A stretch of DNA of 64,000 nt from Pigoraptor vietnamica. Its lineage: Eukaryota; Opisthokonta; Filasterea. The stretch lies in the NCBI GenBank assembly GCA_943704525.1, contig CALSCQ010003162.1, positions 1 to 64,000 of the forward strand. The letters are read 5' to 3'. The notes beneath the pieces are model-generated. The model was not told the DNA's origin and did no database searches. It worked only from the letters and a program-made list of their open reading frames with translations. The position numbers and the translations under genes were made by a program. Below are positions 10,270 through 21,855 of the stretch, piece after piece (position 1 is the stretch's first letter; every line of letters starts with the position of its first letter).

Positions 10270-11764
10270 ATGGGATCACGGGCAGCGGCACCCGCCGGCG
10301 GCACCGCGAATGTGCCGGACGGGCGCGTTGCGGAACGCCAGGCCCTCATGGATCTCGTTGAGGACGCCTTCCTTGGTCGGAGGCCGCTGTGCACGGCGGC
10401 TTTGATCGTGGCCGTCCACGGTGTCTTCTGGTGAGGCAGCTTGCCGCCGTCCCCTTGTCGTTTCGCTCGCTAAATGAGTGTTGGTCGCAGGCACCTCGTG
10501 ACAACGGAGCGAACGCTGCTGTCAACTACGTCGTACTCGCTGCTGATTGTGGCTTCGCTGCGTGCATGCGCCGTTAAATGTCCTTCTCCGCACAAGGGAT
10601 TGTCCAAAGTACGTGTTTGCGAATTGGACGCGTTTTACGAGCGCTTTGTCGTTGTCTGCGGCTGACCCTTCGTTTCCGTCGTAGGCAATTGCCACAATAC
10701 TGGACCTGGGTGCCTCTGACTTGCCGTAAGTCGCTCGTGCGCCTGGTCGGCCGTTTTCGTGTTCGTGTTTGACATTGCGCTGCTGCAGGCGGCCGAGTCC
10801 GGTCGTTGGTCCCATTGCGCGCGAGGCAGCTATCGCCGCGGAGAATTTTTGCGTTCGCGTGTGGAGCACGGCTGGCCACCTCCGTCGCTCGCAGCCAGGC
10901 GAGGTGCGTCCTTACCAGCTGCTCTGTCTGTGACGTGTTCTCATGGAGAGACGCCGTTCTTGTGCAGTTTGCCAAGTATACGGTCGTGTTGTGCGCGGTC
11001 ACGGGGACGCTCGGCGCCCTCGTGTCGGGGCAGTTGCTTGCGTATGTGGCGGGTGGGTGGTGCTCGGCTCTTTTGGCCCGGTGGTTGGTGTGCGCTGATG
11101 CGTAGTTTCGCTCCGTAGCGATTGGCGTGCTGTCGGCTCCGGCCGTCCGTCACTACAACGTCCTTGGGTCTGTTCGTGCGCGATTTCAGCAGCTCGAAGT
11201 ACCGCCGGCCGTTTCTCGCCTGTGCAATGCCGTCGTAGCGCCCCCTGGTTGGTGCCATGTGCCGCTTGTTGGTCTTCTCAACATGTCCGTGTTACTTGCG
11301 ACTTGTGCATTTTGCCTGTGTCTTGTGTCACCACCACGAACGGCTTTTTGTTTGACCGTTTACGTGCGATACACAGATGTCGATAATAGCGACATTTTTG
11401 GGAAGGACGGGGCGTTGGCGACTGATCCGTTTGGTGCCATGGAGGATTCGCTGTTGGATGCGTCGTTCGCAAGGGCGTTGACGGTTGAAGGTGCGGTCAT
11501 TGGTATCAGTGTCATGTGCAATAACTCTGCATTGCGGTGTCTGACACGGCATGTGCAACAGGTTTTGCTGATCTGTCGGCCTTGGAGCGGTCGTCCGCTG
11601 AGGACGAGGCGCCGACCACTCCCACGGCGCCATCGGTATCTTCGTGGTCGGCGCTCGATGTTTCTGGCAATGTGCTCGGAGAGAGCGCCGCGGCTGAGGA
11701 CGAGGATGTCGACATTAGCGACTATGCCGTTATCGACAGTAATCGCCTGGACGTCTCCGGATAA
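10270..11764 (+). CDS. RETREG/FAM134-like reticulon-homology ER-phagy receptor
   Basis: The start MGSRAAAPAGG is followed by ALMDLVEDAFLGRRPL, a long hydrophobic hairpin (TAALIVAVHGVFWHLV.., TTSYSLLIVASLRA), a soluble stretch (IAREAAIAAENFCVRVWSTA), a second hairpin (YTVVLCAVTGTLGALVSG, QLLAYVAAIGVLSA) and an amphipathic segment (VRARFQQLE). This is the layout of the reticulon-homology domain of FAM134/ARL6IP1 proteins, which bend ER tubules. The C-terminal exon is acidic, and DEDVDISDYAVID matches a LIR core (YAVI after acidic residues) at the place where FAM134 proteins carry theirs. Whether the stretch 11199-11373 is an intron is uncertain, because it stays open. Family assignment is by architecture plus local similarity. 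Confidence 0.7.
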
Positions 11765-11907
11765 CGTGTCTGGACACAGAATCACCACTGCCGTGTGCTG
11801 GCTCGGGACGTGTTCCCACTAAATTCATGGCGGCAATTAGAAAGTGAAACAGCTAGCGAGTGGACGGAAGGACGTTGTAGACGTGAGGGAAAAGAGCAGA
11901 GGGGGAA

Positions 11908-13299
11908 ATGGGGCGCGAACTGCTCCTGTATTACCACCGCTCCATGGAGCCCCTCGCACGCAAGATTGCAGAAATGTGCGCAGAGGTGGAGGATGACGAC
12001 GAGGACCTCACGCAGGTCATACAGCAGCGCGCGCGCGGAGGGGCCCAAAGGACGAGCACGCCCGCCGCGCCAGACGCAAACCCCCGCCGCAAGCGCACGG
12101 CGAGCGCGGTGTTTGGCCACCGGCACGTTGTTCTGTGCGGCGATGTGCGCTGGGAGTATTTCGAGGACGGCTTTCCCAACGTGTTCATTGAAAACGTCAA
12201 GAACATGGCGGGCCACGACGGTGTGGTGCCCACTGTGTCCCTGTCTGCGCACGTGCGGTGCGCGAATGTGTTCTGACACAGGCCATCGCAGTGTTGTTGC
12301 TTGCGAGCTTCCACGACACGTCGATTATATTCGAGCAACTCTCCGTCATCTACTCGTTTCCAAGGTGCGCCTTTTCAATGCCAATGTCACGGCTGCTATC
12401 GCGCGGTCACTGACGGCGTGCACGCAGGTACCTTGCGCGCTCGTTCACCCTCATATTGCCTTACTTCCCCACGGGCACGATGGAGCGCGTGGACATTGAG
12501 GGTCAGGTCGTCACGGCGAAGGTATTGCCGCTTATCGCGTGCGACAGACAGAGAGAATGGTTGATCGCGCGGTTTTTTCACGCCTTGCACGCGCCGCGCA
12601 GAGCCTTGCGACGATGCTGTCGGCCATTCCGCTGACGACGCAGGGCCCAGCACAGATACTCATCTACGACATCCACGCGCTCCAGGAGCGCTTTTACTTC
12701 AGTGACCAGGTCATTCCGCGGTAGGTGCACTGGCGTCTGCGCGAACGGAAGACGGCACAGAGCATCCCCTTATTGTGCAAACATTGTGCGCACGCAGGCT
12801 GGAGTCGGCCGTCCCTCTCCTCATACAGCGATTGCAAGAACTGCCCGACGCCGCCACGACGTCCGTCGCATTTCCAGACGAGGGCGCCCATAAGCGTTTC
12901 CACACGCTTTTCGACGAAAGTTCGTGGCCAACTATTATCTGCACAAAGGTCCGGGACGGCGCGAGGCGGATTGTCACGGTCAAGGAGGGTGACGTCGCAG
13001 GGCGGCACGTCGTCATTGTGGACGATCTCGTGAAGACGGGCGGCACGCTGCTCGAGTGCGCACGGGCCCTCACTGCGCGTGGAGCGACGGCGGTGAGCTT
13101 CTACGTGACGCACGCCGTGTTCCCGCGCGAGAGCTGGCGGCGGTTCATTGGCCAGGGCTTTCGGCACTTCTGGATCACGGACTCGTGTCCGCACTCCGTC
13201 ACGGCCGTGGCGGGGCAGGAGCCGTTCGAGCTCCTCTCCATCGCGCCCGCGATTGCCGAGGCACTCGCGGGCTACGACCTGCGCCGATATCATGTGTAG
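11908..13299 (+). CDS. Ribose-phosphate diphosphokinase-like protein (plant PRS3/4-like class)
   Basis: This PRPP synthetase-type protein makes, or descends from enzymes that make, 5-phosphoribosyl diphosphate from ribose 5-phosphate and [23 protein letters not shown] is followed by an inserted low-complexity basic stretch (~residues 35-70). Then come [62 protein letters not shown] and the PRPP-binding loop [14 protein letters not shown]. The closing segment contains [11 protein letters not shown]. These blocks match the divergent class typified by plant PRS3/PRS4 better than the animal PRPS type. Five introns can be read, including one splitting GHD|VLLLASF. Confidence 0.87.
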
Positions 13300-13449
13300 A
13301 GGCGATGATTGTGCGCCTTTCGTAAATGCCCACTCTGCATTAAACATGCGCCGTGATCAGCTGTTCACGTGCGCGGGTTTGAGTCTGCGTCGAGTTGAGC
13401 GTTGCTTCATGAATAAATTCGCGTGCAGCGCAACATCCATCCCTAAAGC

Positions 13450-15847
13450 ATGGCGTACCCTCCCCCGCCCGGCGCCGCGTATCCGCCGGGGTTCCCCGCG
13501 CCCCCGCCGGGCCTTGCGCGGCCCCCCGGCTTCCCCACGCCCTTCGCGATGCATCCGCACGCCGTCGGACCTCCGCACGCGTACGGCGCTCCCGTCGCCA
13601 CCGGCCCGCGTGGGTGTCCATCGTGCGTGTCTAGCGTGCATGCCGCCTGTTCTCAACGCATTGTCCCTCCTCCTTGCGCTCCGCAGGACCCGCGCTGCTT
13701 CCCGCACCCGGCCCGCCAGTCCCCGGCATGGCGGCGCCGGCGCCGACGCCCGCGCAGACGGCAACCGTGTTTGTGGGCAACATCACCGAGCGCGTCGCCG
13801 ACAACATTCTGAAGAATTTGCTGTCGACGTGCGGCACGGTAGTGAACTGGAAGCGGGTGACGGGCGCGTCGGGGCGACTGCAGGCGTTCGGTCTCTGCGA
13901 TTACGCGACGCCCGCCATGGCGCTCCGCGCGCTGCGCCTCCTGTCTGGCATTCGACTGGGAGACCGCGATTTGCTCTTGAAGGTGGACGAGAAGACGCGG
14001 AGAGCCCTCGACGAATTTGAGGCGGCGGAGAAGCAGGATGGGGCGCAGGAGCAAGGGGCGGCGGCGGCGCAGAGGGACGCGGACGACGCGCGCACGGCGG
14101 AGGAAATACGTCTACTAATAGAGGGCTCAGGCGTGAACGACGAAATCCCCGCGCTGACGGCGGCGAATGCCATGGCGGCCACGGTGGTCGCTGCCGCGGC
14201 CGCCGCCGAGGGCGCCGATCGCAGTGAAGGGGCGGAACCGGACGAGGAGGTCCGCCAGCGCCTGATCCTGCGCGAGCTGGTCACGTTCCGCGATGGATAC
14301 GGGAAGCGCCCGGAGCGCGACGTGCGGGGCCGCGACACAGACCGTGACAGGGACCGCGAGCGAGAGCGCGATAGGGGCAGGGATAGGGAGAGAGATCGGC
14401 GGGAGGGTGACAGAGAACGGGATCGTCGAGACGACGGGAAGGACCGGTCGCGCGAGTCGGAGAATGCCCTCCGCGAGGTGGGAACAGGGCATGTGTGCGC
14501 TTTTTATTCTCGGGGCCGTTCTAGGCCGTTCTAATGGTGTCTTTACCGGGTGCAGCGCGAGAGGAAGTGGGAGTCGCGGGAGAGGGAGCGCCTTCGCACC
14601 CTGGAGCGCCACGCGGAGCGAGAGGCCCACGCCGCGCGTGATGAGGAGCGGAATCGGGAGAAAATGGCTGCGTTTTTGGCCTCTTATGACGACGACACCA
14701 TGGACGAGAAGCATTACCGGTGCGTGAGATTGCTGCGCCGACAGCCAACTGCGTCCTCAAGTGTGTGTGTGTGTCGCATGGACAGTTGCACCTCCCAGCG
14801 TCTGGAGCGTGCAGTGGCCAAGTGCGTCGCGAATAGGGTGAGTCTCACGGAATATTGATGCGCGGGCTCTCGCAGGGGTTCCGCCTTGGCTCGGAAGCAG
14901 AGGGAACGGGAGCGGGAGTTGGAATCGGACCGGCGCGATGCTGAGCGCGAACGTGCCGAATCCTCGCTAGACGCGCCTCTCCCTGCCCCCCCTGGGGACA
15001 GCGATGCTCAGCCGCCGGTCCCAGAGGACGTGAGCGAAGCGCGCGCTGGCGTTGGCCAACCCGCGGAGCCTGAGGCGGACAAGTCGGAAGACCTGGCCGA
15101 GGCACGCCTGCAGCCTCTCCGGCCGCTCGTCTTTGGGAAGCCCAGCGGCGCGCGAGCCCGCGCCCCCAGTGCTTCTGGATTCCAGGCCTCGCACTCGTCG
15201 TCCCCTGTTCCGAGTGCGGCGGGAGGGACGAAGCGTACCGCGGCAGTGTTTGCGGACGACGAGGATGAGGCGGAGGAAAACGAGGCTAAGCGACGTCGAA
15301 TGGAGCGCCTCGCGGAACAGCAGCGTGTACTCGCTCGCGACGAAAGCCATGCGCCGGCAAAACCCCTCGACGCGGAGGCGCGAAAGCGTGCTGTGCAGGC
15401 GCTCATTGCACGCATCCCCACGTCGACGGATGACCTCTTTGCATATCGCGTGGATTGGAGCCAGGCTGACGCGGTGAGCAGTGGTCCCTATCTGTGTTTT
15501 CGGTGACATATTGTTAAGCTGACCATGGCCCAATACCGCGCAGACGCTGATCGACGGGCGGCTCAAGGCGTGGGTTTCCAAAAAGGTGGCCGAGTACCTT
15601 GGTGCTGACAACATGACCCTCACGGCGTACATCTGCGGCAAGCTGCGCGAGAACAGTGCGCCGGCCGTACTCGTCAAGGACGTGACGGAGGTGGGTCTTG
15701 AGCGCTCGCTGTTTTCTGAGGTGGCGTACTCACGTCATGTGCGATTGACAGATTCTTGGCGAGAAGGACGCGCATGTGTTTGTGGCGAAATTGTGGCGCA
15801 TGCTCGTGTACGAGACGGAGGCGCGAAAGGCCGGGCTGAGCGACTGA
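13450..15847 (+). CDS. RBM25: RNA-binding protein 25 (RRM, RED repeats, PWI domain)
   Basis: This is a U1-associated splicing and 3'-end factor. The Pro/Gly-rich N terminus (MAYPPPPGAAYPPGFPAP) leads to one RRM (TATVFVGNITERVADNIL.., GLCDYATPAMALRALRLL), a highly charged Arg/Glu/Asp alternating region (RDTDRDRDRERERDRGRD) and a C-terminal PWI domain (LKAWVSKKVAEYLGADN.., FVAKLWRMLVYETEARK) ending GLSD. At least five introns are visible, among them one after DEKHY. Length and domain order are those of animal RBM25. It should act in nuclear speckles. The last exon spells a standard PWI end, so the 3' boundary is secure. Confidence 0.93.
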
Positions 15848-16061
15848 ATAACATGGGCAAAAATGGTATTCAATTGGCACGAGAGCGAATTCATGCAACA
15901 CGCAAGACTTCGCCGCCGCAGAAAGAAGAACGCACTGGCATTGCAGGCAAAAGTCCGCAGGCTTCCACAGAACGCCAACGGTGCGCTGCAAAACGATACT
16001 GCGCAGAACGCAAGCACGCCGCACGCAAGCACGCACGCACACACACATCGTCGAGACAACG

Positions 16062-17378
16062 CTACTTGTTCTCAGCGCTTGATCGGTAGCTTTGTCCGTG
16101 GATGCTCCCTGGTCGCCCCCGCGAACTGGACGAGTACGACTGCGAGTGGCTGCGCGCGAGAGAGCCATAGGCGCCGCCGGGGTACGACGGCGTGCCCTGG
16201 TGATAAGCGTGCGGCAGCGTCGGGATGTCGTAGGGGTTGCTGTTGCGGATGAGCGGGTGCACGGTGTCGCCGTCCTCGCTGTCGCTCTCGTAGCGCTTCG
16301 GATTGTCGAAGAAGTACGTCCGCGCGCCGCCGTCGGGGAGGTCCGGGTTCACGGCGGGGTGCAGCGAGTCGGCCTGCGTGAGCCGCGGCTTCTTGACGCG
16401 GAAGAACCACACCATCGCAAAGGTCGGGAGAATCTCCCACAGAAACAGCGACGCGCAGAGGAAGGCGTAGTTGTACGTCTTGTTGTCGTCAAAGTCAAAG
16501 TGGTCGGCGGCCGATCCGTGGCGGGGGTCGCCCACCACAAACGCCGTGAGGTTCGTTGCGACGGCGACAATGTTGTACACGGCGCGCGACGTGAAGAGGA
16601 CGGCCATGAGCGCCATCAGCAGCACAACCTGGCGCAGCGTCGTGCCCTTTGCCTGCAGCAGCACGCTGGCGCTGCCGAGCTTCATCACGCGGAACATGTA
16701 CACGACCAGCGCCGCGGACAGAAGGAGGAAGAGCGTCTCGTTCACCGCAACGCGCGCAATCGCAATCGATTTGGGAAACGTCACGCGGTTCCCAACGATG
16801 GCAACGCAAGTGATGTTGACGGAAAAGAACGCAACGTTCGAGCACATCCACGTCGAGAGCAGAATGCGCTTGTAGAGAGCCTTGGACGCGAGCTGCCATC
16901 GCCCCTTGTGCACGACTTGCGCAAAGTACAGCACGAGCAGGCTGAACGTCGCAAACTGCAGCGTGATTGGCACGCAGTAGATGAACCGATACACGGCGAG
17001 CGACCAGTTGGTCACGAGGTTGAGACCGAAGAGAATCGTCCGCAGCAGCGCCCAGAGGAAGCACAGCGCGAGGAAGAGGCTCTGGTACGACAGCTTCTTG
17101 TGCCGGTAGAACAGGATGCGCGCGAGTTGAAAGAGGATGAACACGACCATCACCGCGTAGGACACCGTCAGCGCAATGGTGAGCGTCGTGTGAATCGAGG
17201 CGGGCAGCAGGTGCGCCGGCGTCAGCGACGAGAAGGGAATCACGTTCTGCACGTGCGTTCCGTTGGCCCGCAGCACGTGCATCGCCGGCGTCGCCTCCGC
17301 CGCCCCCGTGGGGCCCATGCTACTCGTCCCCGCTCCCGCCATCGTGCGAGCACCGCCCGGGATGCGCTGCAGGAACAA
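16062..17378 (-). CDS. GPR137-family seven-helix lysosomal membrane protein
   Basis: This is a single-exon protein of 438 residues. After a short lumenal region, hydrophobic helices begin at ~residue 60 (TTLTIALTVSYAVMVVFILF). The family signature YRHKKLSYQSLFLALCFLWA follows, then five further helices and a polar Ser/Tyr-rich cytosolic tail of about 110 residues (SHSQSYSSSSRG). GPR137 proteins sit on lysosomes and support Rag/mTORC1 signalling in animals. Plant THH1/TOM1 proteins are distant relatives. MAGAGTSSM (residue 13) is an alternative start. It converges on RBM25, with about 215 bp between stops. Confidence 0.85.
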   Translation of the reverse strand: MFLQRIPGGARTMAGAGTSSMGPTGAAEATPAMHVLRANGTHVQNVIPFSSLTPAHLLPASIHTTLTIALTVSYAVMVVFILFQLARILFYRHKKLSYQSLFLALCFLWALLRTILFGLNLVTNWSLAVYRFIYCVPITLQFATFSLLVLYFAQVVHKGRWQLASKALYKRILLSTWMCSNVAFFSVNITCVAIVGNRVTFPKSIAIARVAVNETLFLLLSAALVVYMFRVMKLGSASVLLQAKGTTLRQVVLLMALMAVLFTSRAVYNIVAVATNLTAFVVGDPRHGSAADHFDFDDNKTYNYAFLCASLFLWEILPTFAMVWFFRVKKPRLTQADSLHPAVNPDLPDGGARTYFFDNPKRYESDSEDGDTVHPLIRNSNPYDIPTLPHAYHQGTPSYPGGAYGSLARSHSQSYSSSSRGRPGSIHGQSYRSSAENK

Positions 17379-17570
17379 GGAGGCTCTGCAGCCCTGATAA
17401 CGCAGCGACGTGTGTGGCTCTCCCTGCGCATTGGTCCTGATTAAATTGGCAAGGATGTGTCGTTTTCCAGCCGTTTTGTGTGCCTGTCCAATTCAATTGT
17501 GCCGGTGGCTAATTAGGACCCCGTGACCAAAGTAACACACGATATCACGGTGTTACTTCCAATAAACGCT

Positions 17571-20500
17571 TCATTTTTTTCGAGCGGCCAACGCAGCCAG
17601 TTCCCCCTTGAGCGAGGTTACGGTGCCCTCGATGAGCTTGCCGATCGCAAGCGCGTTCTTTTTCCGCTCCTCCCACTGGTCCTTCATCTTCTTGAGGGCG
17701 TCCTTGTCGGGGCGCTGGTCGGAACCGAAGGCCTGCATGCCACGGCGCATTGTGTCCGCCTCGCGCACAAACGCAGCGACTGCGCGCACGAGGTTCGCGT
17801 CTTCGGTCGAGAGCCCCGCAGGCGAAAGCCCCTCGGAAGAAGATGCCGTCCCGCCCGACCCTCGCAGGCCGGCAAGTTCCGCCTCGAGCGCGCGTACTTT
17901 GTCTCGCAGCTTGGCGGTTTCCGGCGAGTCGGTCGACGTCCGTGATGCGGTCGGTGTCTCGTCACCATTTGCGCCGCCCTTCTCCTTACCCGCTCGCCCC
18001 TTGCGCTTCGACGCCGTCTCGAGCGAGGCAGAGCTGCTCCCACCCTTTCCGTCGCCCTGTCGCCCCCACACCTCGATAACCAGCGCATCGGATTCGAGAT
18101 ACGTGAGAAACGCCTCGGTGACCGGGTTCACGGTGAACTGCCGCCGAAACTTGAACTCGGGGTTCATCGTCTTACCGACGGCGGACGTTTCGTGGACTTG
18201 GTCGTCCGCATAGAATTTGAAGCGGCAGAAGACAGAGCGCGTCGCGTCCGCTTCGACCCATTTTACGCCCCGCGCCGATGGCACCTTGACGACGAGATCG
18301 ACGCGTTTCCCCAGAAGGTCCTTAGGGGAATCGACGAAGGACTCCTCGTTCAGCTCCCGACCCTTTGCGTCCGCGCACGCAACGCAGACTTGCAGGATGC
18401 CCTCCTCGTGTCCCTGGTAGTTTGTCACCGCGAGGCTCTCGTTCATGTCGATCATGTAGCCGAGGCTCTGCAGGTACACGTGTGCGCTGTCGACGGTGTT
18501 AGAACAGCGGCATCGGACAGCACGGCGCGGTCAGTGAGTCGCTCACCTTCCAAGGAAAACGTCCTCCGGCGGGTCCCAGAAGGGGTCCTTGGACTCTTCG
18601 ACCGTCGGCAGTTCGCACGTCTCGATGTACTGCTGCCACATCTCCTGCATGAGGTACTTGCGATTGACGAACTTCCCCTTCGGCCAGAGCCATACGTAGT
18701 TGGTGCGGGCACTCGACACGCGCACCATGACCTCCTTGCGATCGTCGTGCAGGTTGTGCGCCGTGCCCGAACGCACGACGAGGTCGAAGCGGAGCCCCTT
18801 GCCCAACTCTTCGCTCATGGCGTTGGCCTCGGATACCATCGGCAGCAGGCGGACAAGATCCTCGCGGACGCGCAGAATCTCTGCAAGTGCAACTCACTAT
18901 TGTCAGCCACGCGCGAGCGCGCACGTGTTGCACTTGCGCACGTGATGCTGCGCACCTTGGCTCTTGTCGTCCTTCCCGTCTCCCAAAAGGTTTTCGGGGC
19001 GGGTGAGACCCTGTGCCGCGGCAATTTCGTTCTGGCAAAAGTCCCAGTCGACCACAAACGCAGCGTCCGCCTTCTCACGATCGCCCTTGAAGCCAATAAA
19101 GACGTAGAGATTGTTCGAGCCAAAGAGGATGCGGTCGTTGTGCTGCAGGGCGCGGCTCGCCGTCACACTCTGGCCGTTGACGAGGATTCTCGCGTTGCCG
19201 AGTGGCTTGATAGTCACAGTCTTGCCGTTGTTGGCCAGCGCGGCGTGGTCCTTGAGTAGACTGCAGGGCCAAAACGGTGAGACGCCGCCGTAAATGTGCT
19301 TTTGACAAAGCATCCGCACTGTCAGCATCACTGACCTCAGTCCACGCATCTGAATCCTCGACGCCGACGCCTCCGCTGTCCCCACAACAATGTCGCCTGC
19401 AGACGACTCAGCGTTAGTAAGGGCCAAAATACGGCCAAAACTCGAACGCAGAGCCCGAGCATAGACGCTACGAGCACGTTGCCGAGTGCGCACCCTTCTC
19501 AATCACGTGCTTGATGACACCAGACAGCTGCGAGTCCTCGTTGATGTTCTGCAGGTGCGGCATCGTCAGCAGCCGCGGGTCGCCGCGCTGTGCCTGGCTC
19601 TCCCAGTCGCGACGCGCGTCCTCGAGCCGCTGCTCCCATGACCTTCCCATTTCCTCCATCTGCCTCTCGTTCGCGGCAATCTTCTCCTGCATCTCCGACA
19701 TCTCCGCCTGGCGCGCCGCCAGTTCTGCAAGAACGGCCTGTCAGCAAGCGCGGCACGGAATGCACAAGCGCACAGAACACCCACCATCGGGAGTAAGGCC
19801 CTTTGATGACGCGCCATTGCCGCTGAGCATGGCCAGGAGTCGCGCGTTCTCCTCCTTCAATTCTCGAATGAGGCGCTCTGTTGGGTCTTCGTTGACGACT
19901 GCGCTGTTCTTGATCTTCTTGGCCCTGTGAGCACGCGCATTCGGCACGTTAAGCAGTGAAAGAGGTCTGTGCTGTGCGCACTCTCAACGCACCTGTCGGC
20001 ATAGCGCAGCGTTGACAACGTTTCGTCGTAATTGATCGCCGCAGGGCTCAATGCCGCAATCTGCGAAGAGCAGCATGAGGGTAAGGCACTCGCGACATCG
20101 TCCACGCCAGCACCCGCAACACCAACCATGATGGTGCGGCTGTTGCCTCCGAGCGCATTCATCAGCAGTTTCGTGAGAATCGAGTCGCGGTAGGGCACAA
20201 GCACGTTCTTCTTCCCCATGGACTTGTCCGCCAGCGCGCTGCATGCCGTTGCTCCGTGAGACACTGCAAAGCTGCAGCACCGCCAGCAACGACAGTGGCG
20301 CACCTGATCACATTCCCAAGCGTCGAAAGACTCTGGTTGATGGCAGAGCCCTCCTTCAGGCGGTCGCCCGTCGCGCCGGTGGCATCCGCGCGCTCGCTGC
20401 CGGCGAGGTCGACAAGGTTGATCTCGCTGCTCTTTGTCATCGACTTGCCCTTCTCCTTCAAAATCTGCGTGAACTTGATCGTGATCACCATGTGCGACCG

Positions 20501-21450
20501 GCTGCTTGTGGCGTTCATGTTGGTCGAGGCGGTCGTGCGGTTCAGCGTTCCCTCCTCCATCCATCGCTCGATTTCCGCATAGTTCTTGACGGCGACAATC
20601 TAAGAGCAAATCGTAATAGCAGCAACCGAGTCAGCCTCCACAGCGGCCATCAGCAACCTAAGCCGAGTCGAATCGCATCTTGGCGCCCACCTTGAGTTCG
20701 TCAACGAAGAACCCCAACTTCGGGTGCTGGCGAACCTTGAGCCCTCCCTTCACGCTTTTCGTGCTGAGAAGGTCGCGCACCTGCTCGTTGTAGATTTCAA
20801 TCATGCTGAACGTCACTTGAAACTGCTTGTCGGGGTCCTTGTTCTCGGCAATCGCCTTGAATAGCTCGTCGCACGTGATCGGCACAATGCCCTTGTTCGG
20901 CCCGTAGCTACGTGCGATCATGGCATCAGCACCCTTCTTGCTACCGTGCGCAATGCGACGACACCCACCCAAGCATGGAATAGCTCTTTCCAGAGCCGGT
21001 CTGACCGTATGCGAAGAGCGTGGCGTTGTACCCCTGCCACGCGTTGTCAAGAACACCGCGTCCCAAGTCGTCGAACACGCGTCGCTGCACGCACGTCATG
21101 TAAGTGGACTGCCGGCCTCCAATCACCGCAACAGTGCGCGAAAGCAAACCTGATCTGCGTACGCCTTGCTCTTCGGTACGAAGACGCCATCTTTGTTGGT
21201 GTCGAACCCGTCGTGCGACCAGTACGAGTAGTCGAATGCAAAGGTTTTGGGATCCCCTCGGTTGTTGGGGTCCTCAATCGATGTCTTATCGCCCTCCATC
21301 GATAACACGCAGCTCGAGTTGGCATCTTTCTCGCGCTACATTCAACAAGCCATTGTGAGCGGCATGGAAAAAAGAATGGGACGCCTCGCCACAGCTCACC
21401 TGATTGAACGGCCGTACTCGTACCGCCACCTTCACGTTATCGGCTGACAT
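17571..21450 (-). CDS. Kinesin-3 motor (KIF1/Unc104 type) with FHA and KIF1B domains
   Basis: The start [17 protein letters not shown] (21450) opens an N-terminal motor read over many exons: P-loop [16 protein letters not shown], switch [11 protein letters not shown], switch [14 protein letters not shown], and neck-linker region RYADRAKKIKN. A coiled coil ([20 protein letters not shown]) is followed by an FHA domain ([16 protein letters not shown].., [15 protein letters not shown]). The KIF1B-type region carries [12 protein letters not shown], and then a C2-like segment ([14 protein letters not shown].., [18 protein letters not shown]). The tail is a short coil ending LAALAARKK. It moves vesicles, or intraflagellar-type cargo in some protists, toward microtubule plus ends. 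No lipid-binding PH domain is present at the C terminus. Confidence 0.93.
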
Positions 21451-21855
21451 TCTTCAGACGCCCCTTGGGCCGCACTGATCGCGGGACCTCAGCCGCAATC
21501 CAGATAGCCCCCCGCCCGCCTGCATGTGCTTTGTGCGTCGTTTGCTTCAGTGAGAGTGCGTGCGTGCGCTTTGCGTTTCTTGGTTCCACTTCCCTGGCAG
21601 GCGCTGGGGGCAGTGATTGGGGGGCAGCTCCGGGTGGCAGCCACCAGCGGACAACTGCCGAATATGGACATGATGTGCCCGTTGCCCTGCGCAACGAAGT
21701 TCCGGATAAGCCGGAATTACTCCGTGCGTCGTCATGGCAGCGCCCTGACAGTTGAGTGGCCTGTGGTGGTGCGCTGAACTAGCGATGGGAGCGGTACACA
21801 CTTCTAGACCGTGTTCCCAAATTACGGCGTGCGTTGCAAGTTGCGCTGCGGAAAA
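21451..21855. promoter_or_regulatory. Divergent promoter of kinesin-3 and RSPH9
   Basis: A 405 bp spacer separates the start codons of a microtubule motor and an axonemal protein. No motif was identified with confidence. A possible ORF on the plus strand here has no family features. Confidence 0.35.

Noticed and set aside
16092-17444. A 450-codon open frame antisense to the GPR137-like gene
   Set aside because: It is Arg/Val/His-rich and domain-free, while the opposite strand encodes a clear seven-helix protein.
21526-21777. Plus-strand ORF in the kinesin/RSPH9 spacer
   Set aside because: It has no family similarity, and RSPH9 has a well-matched start downstream.
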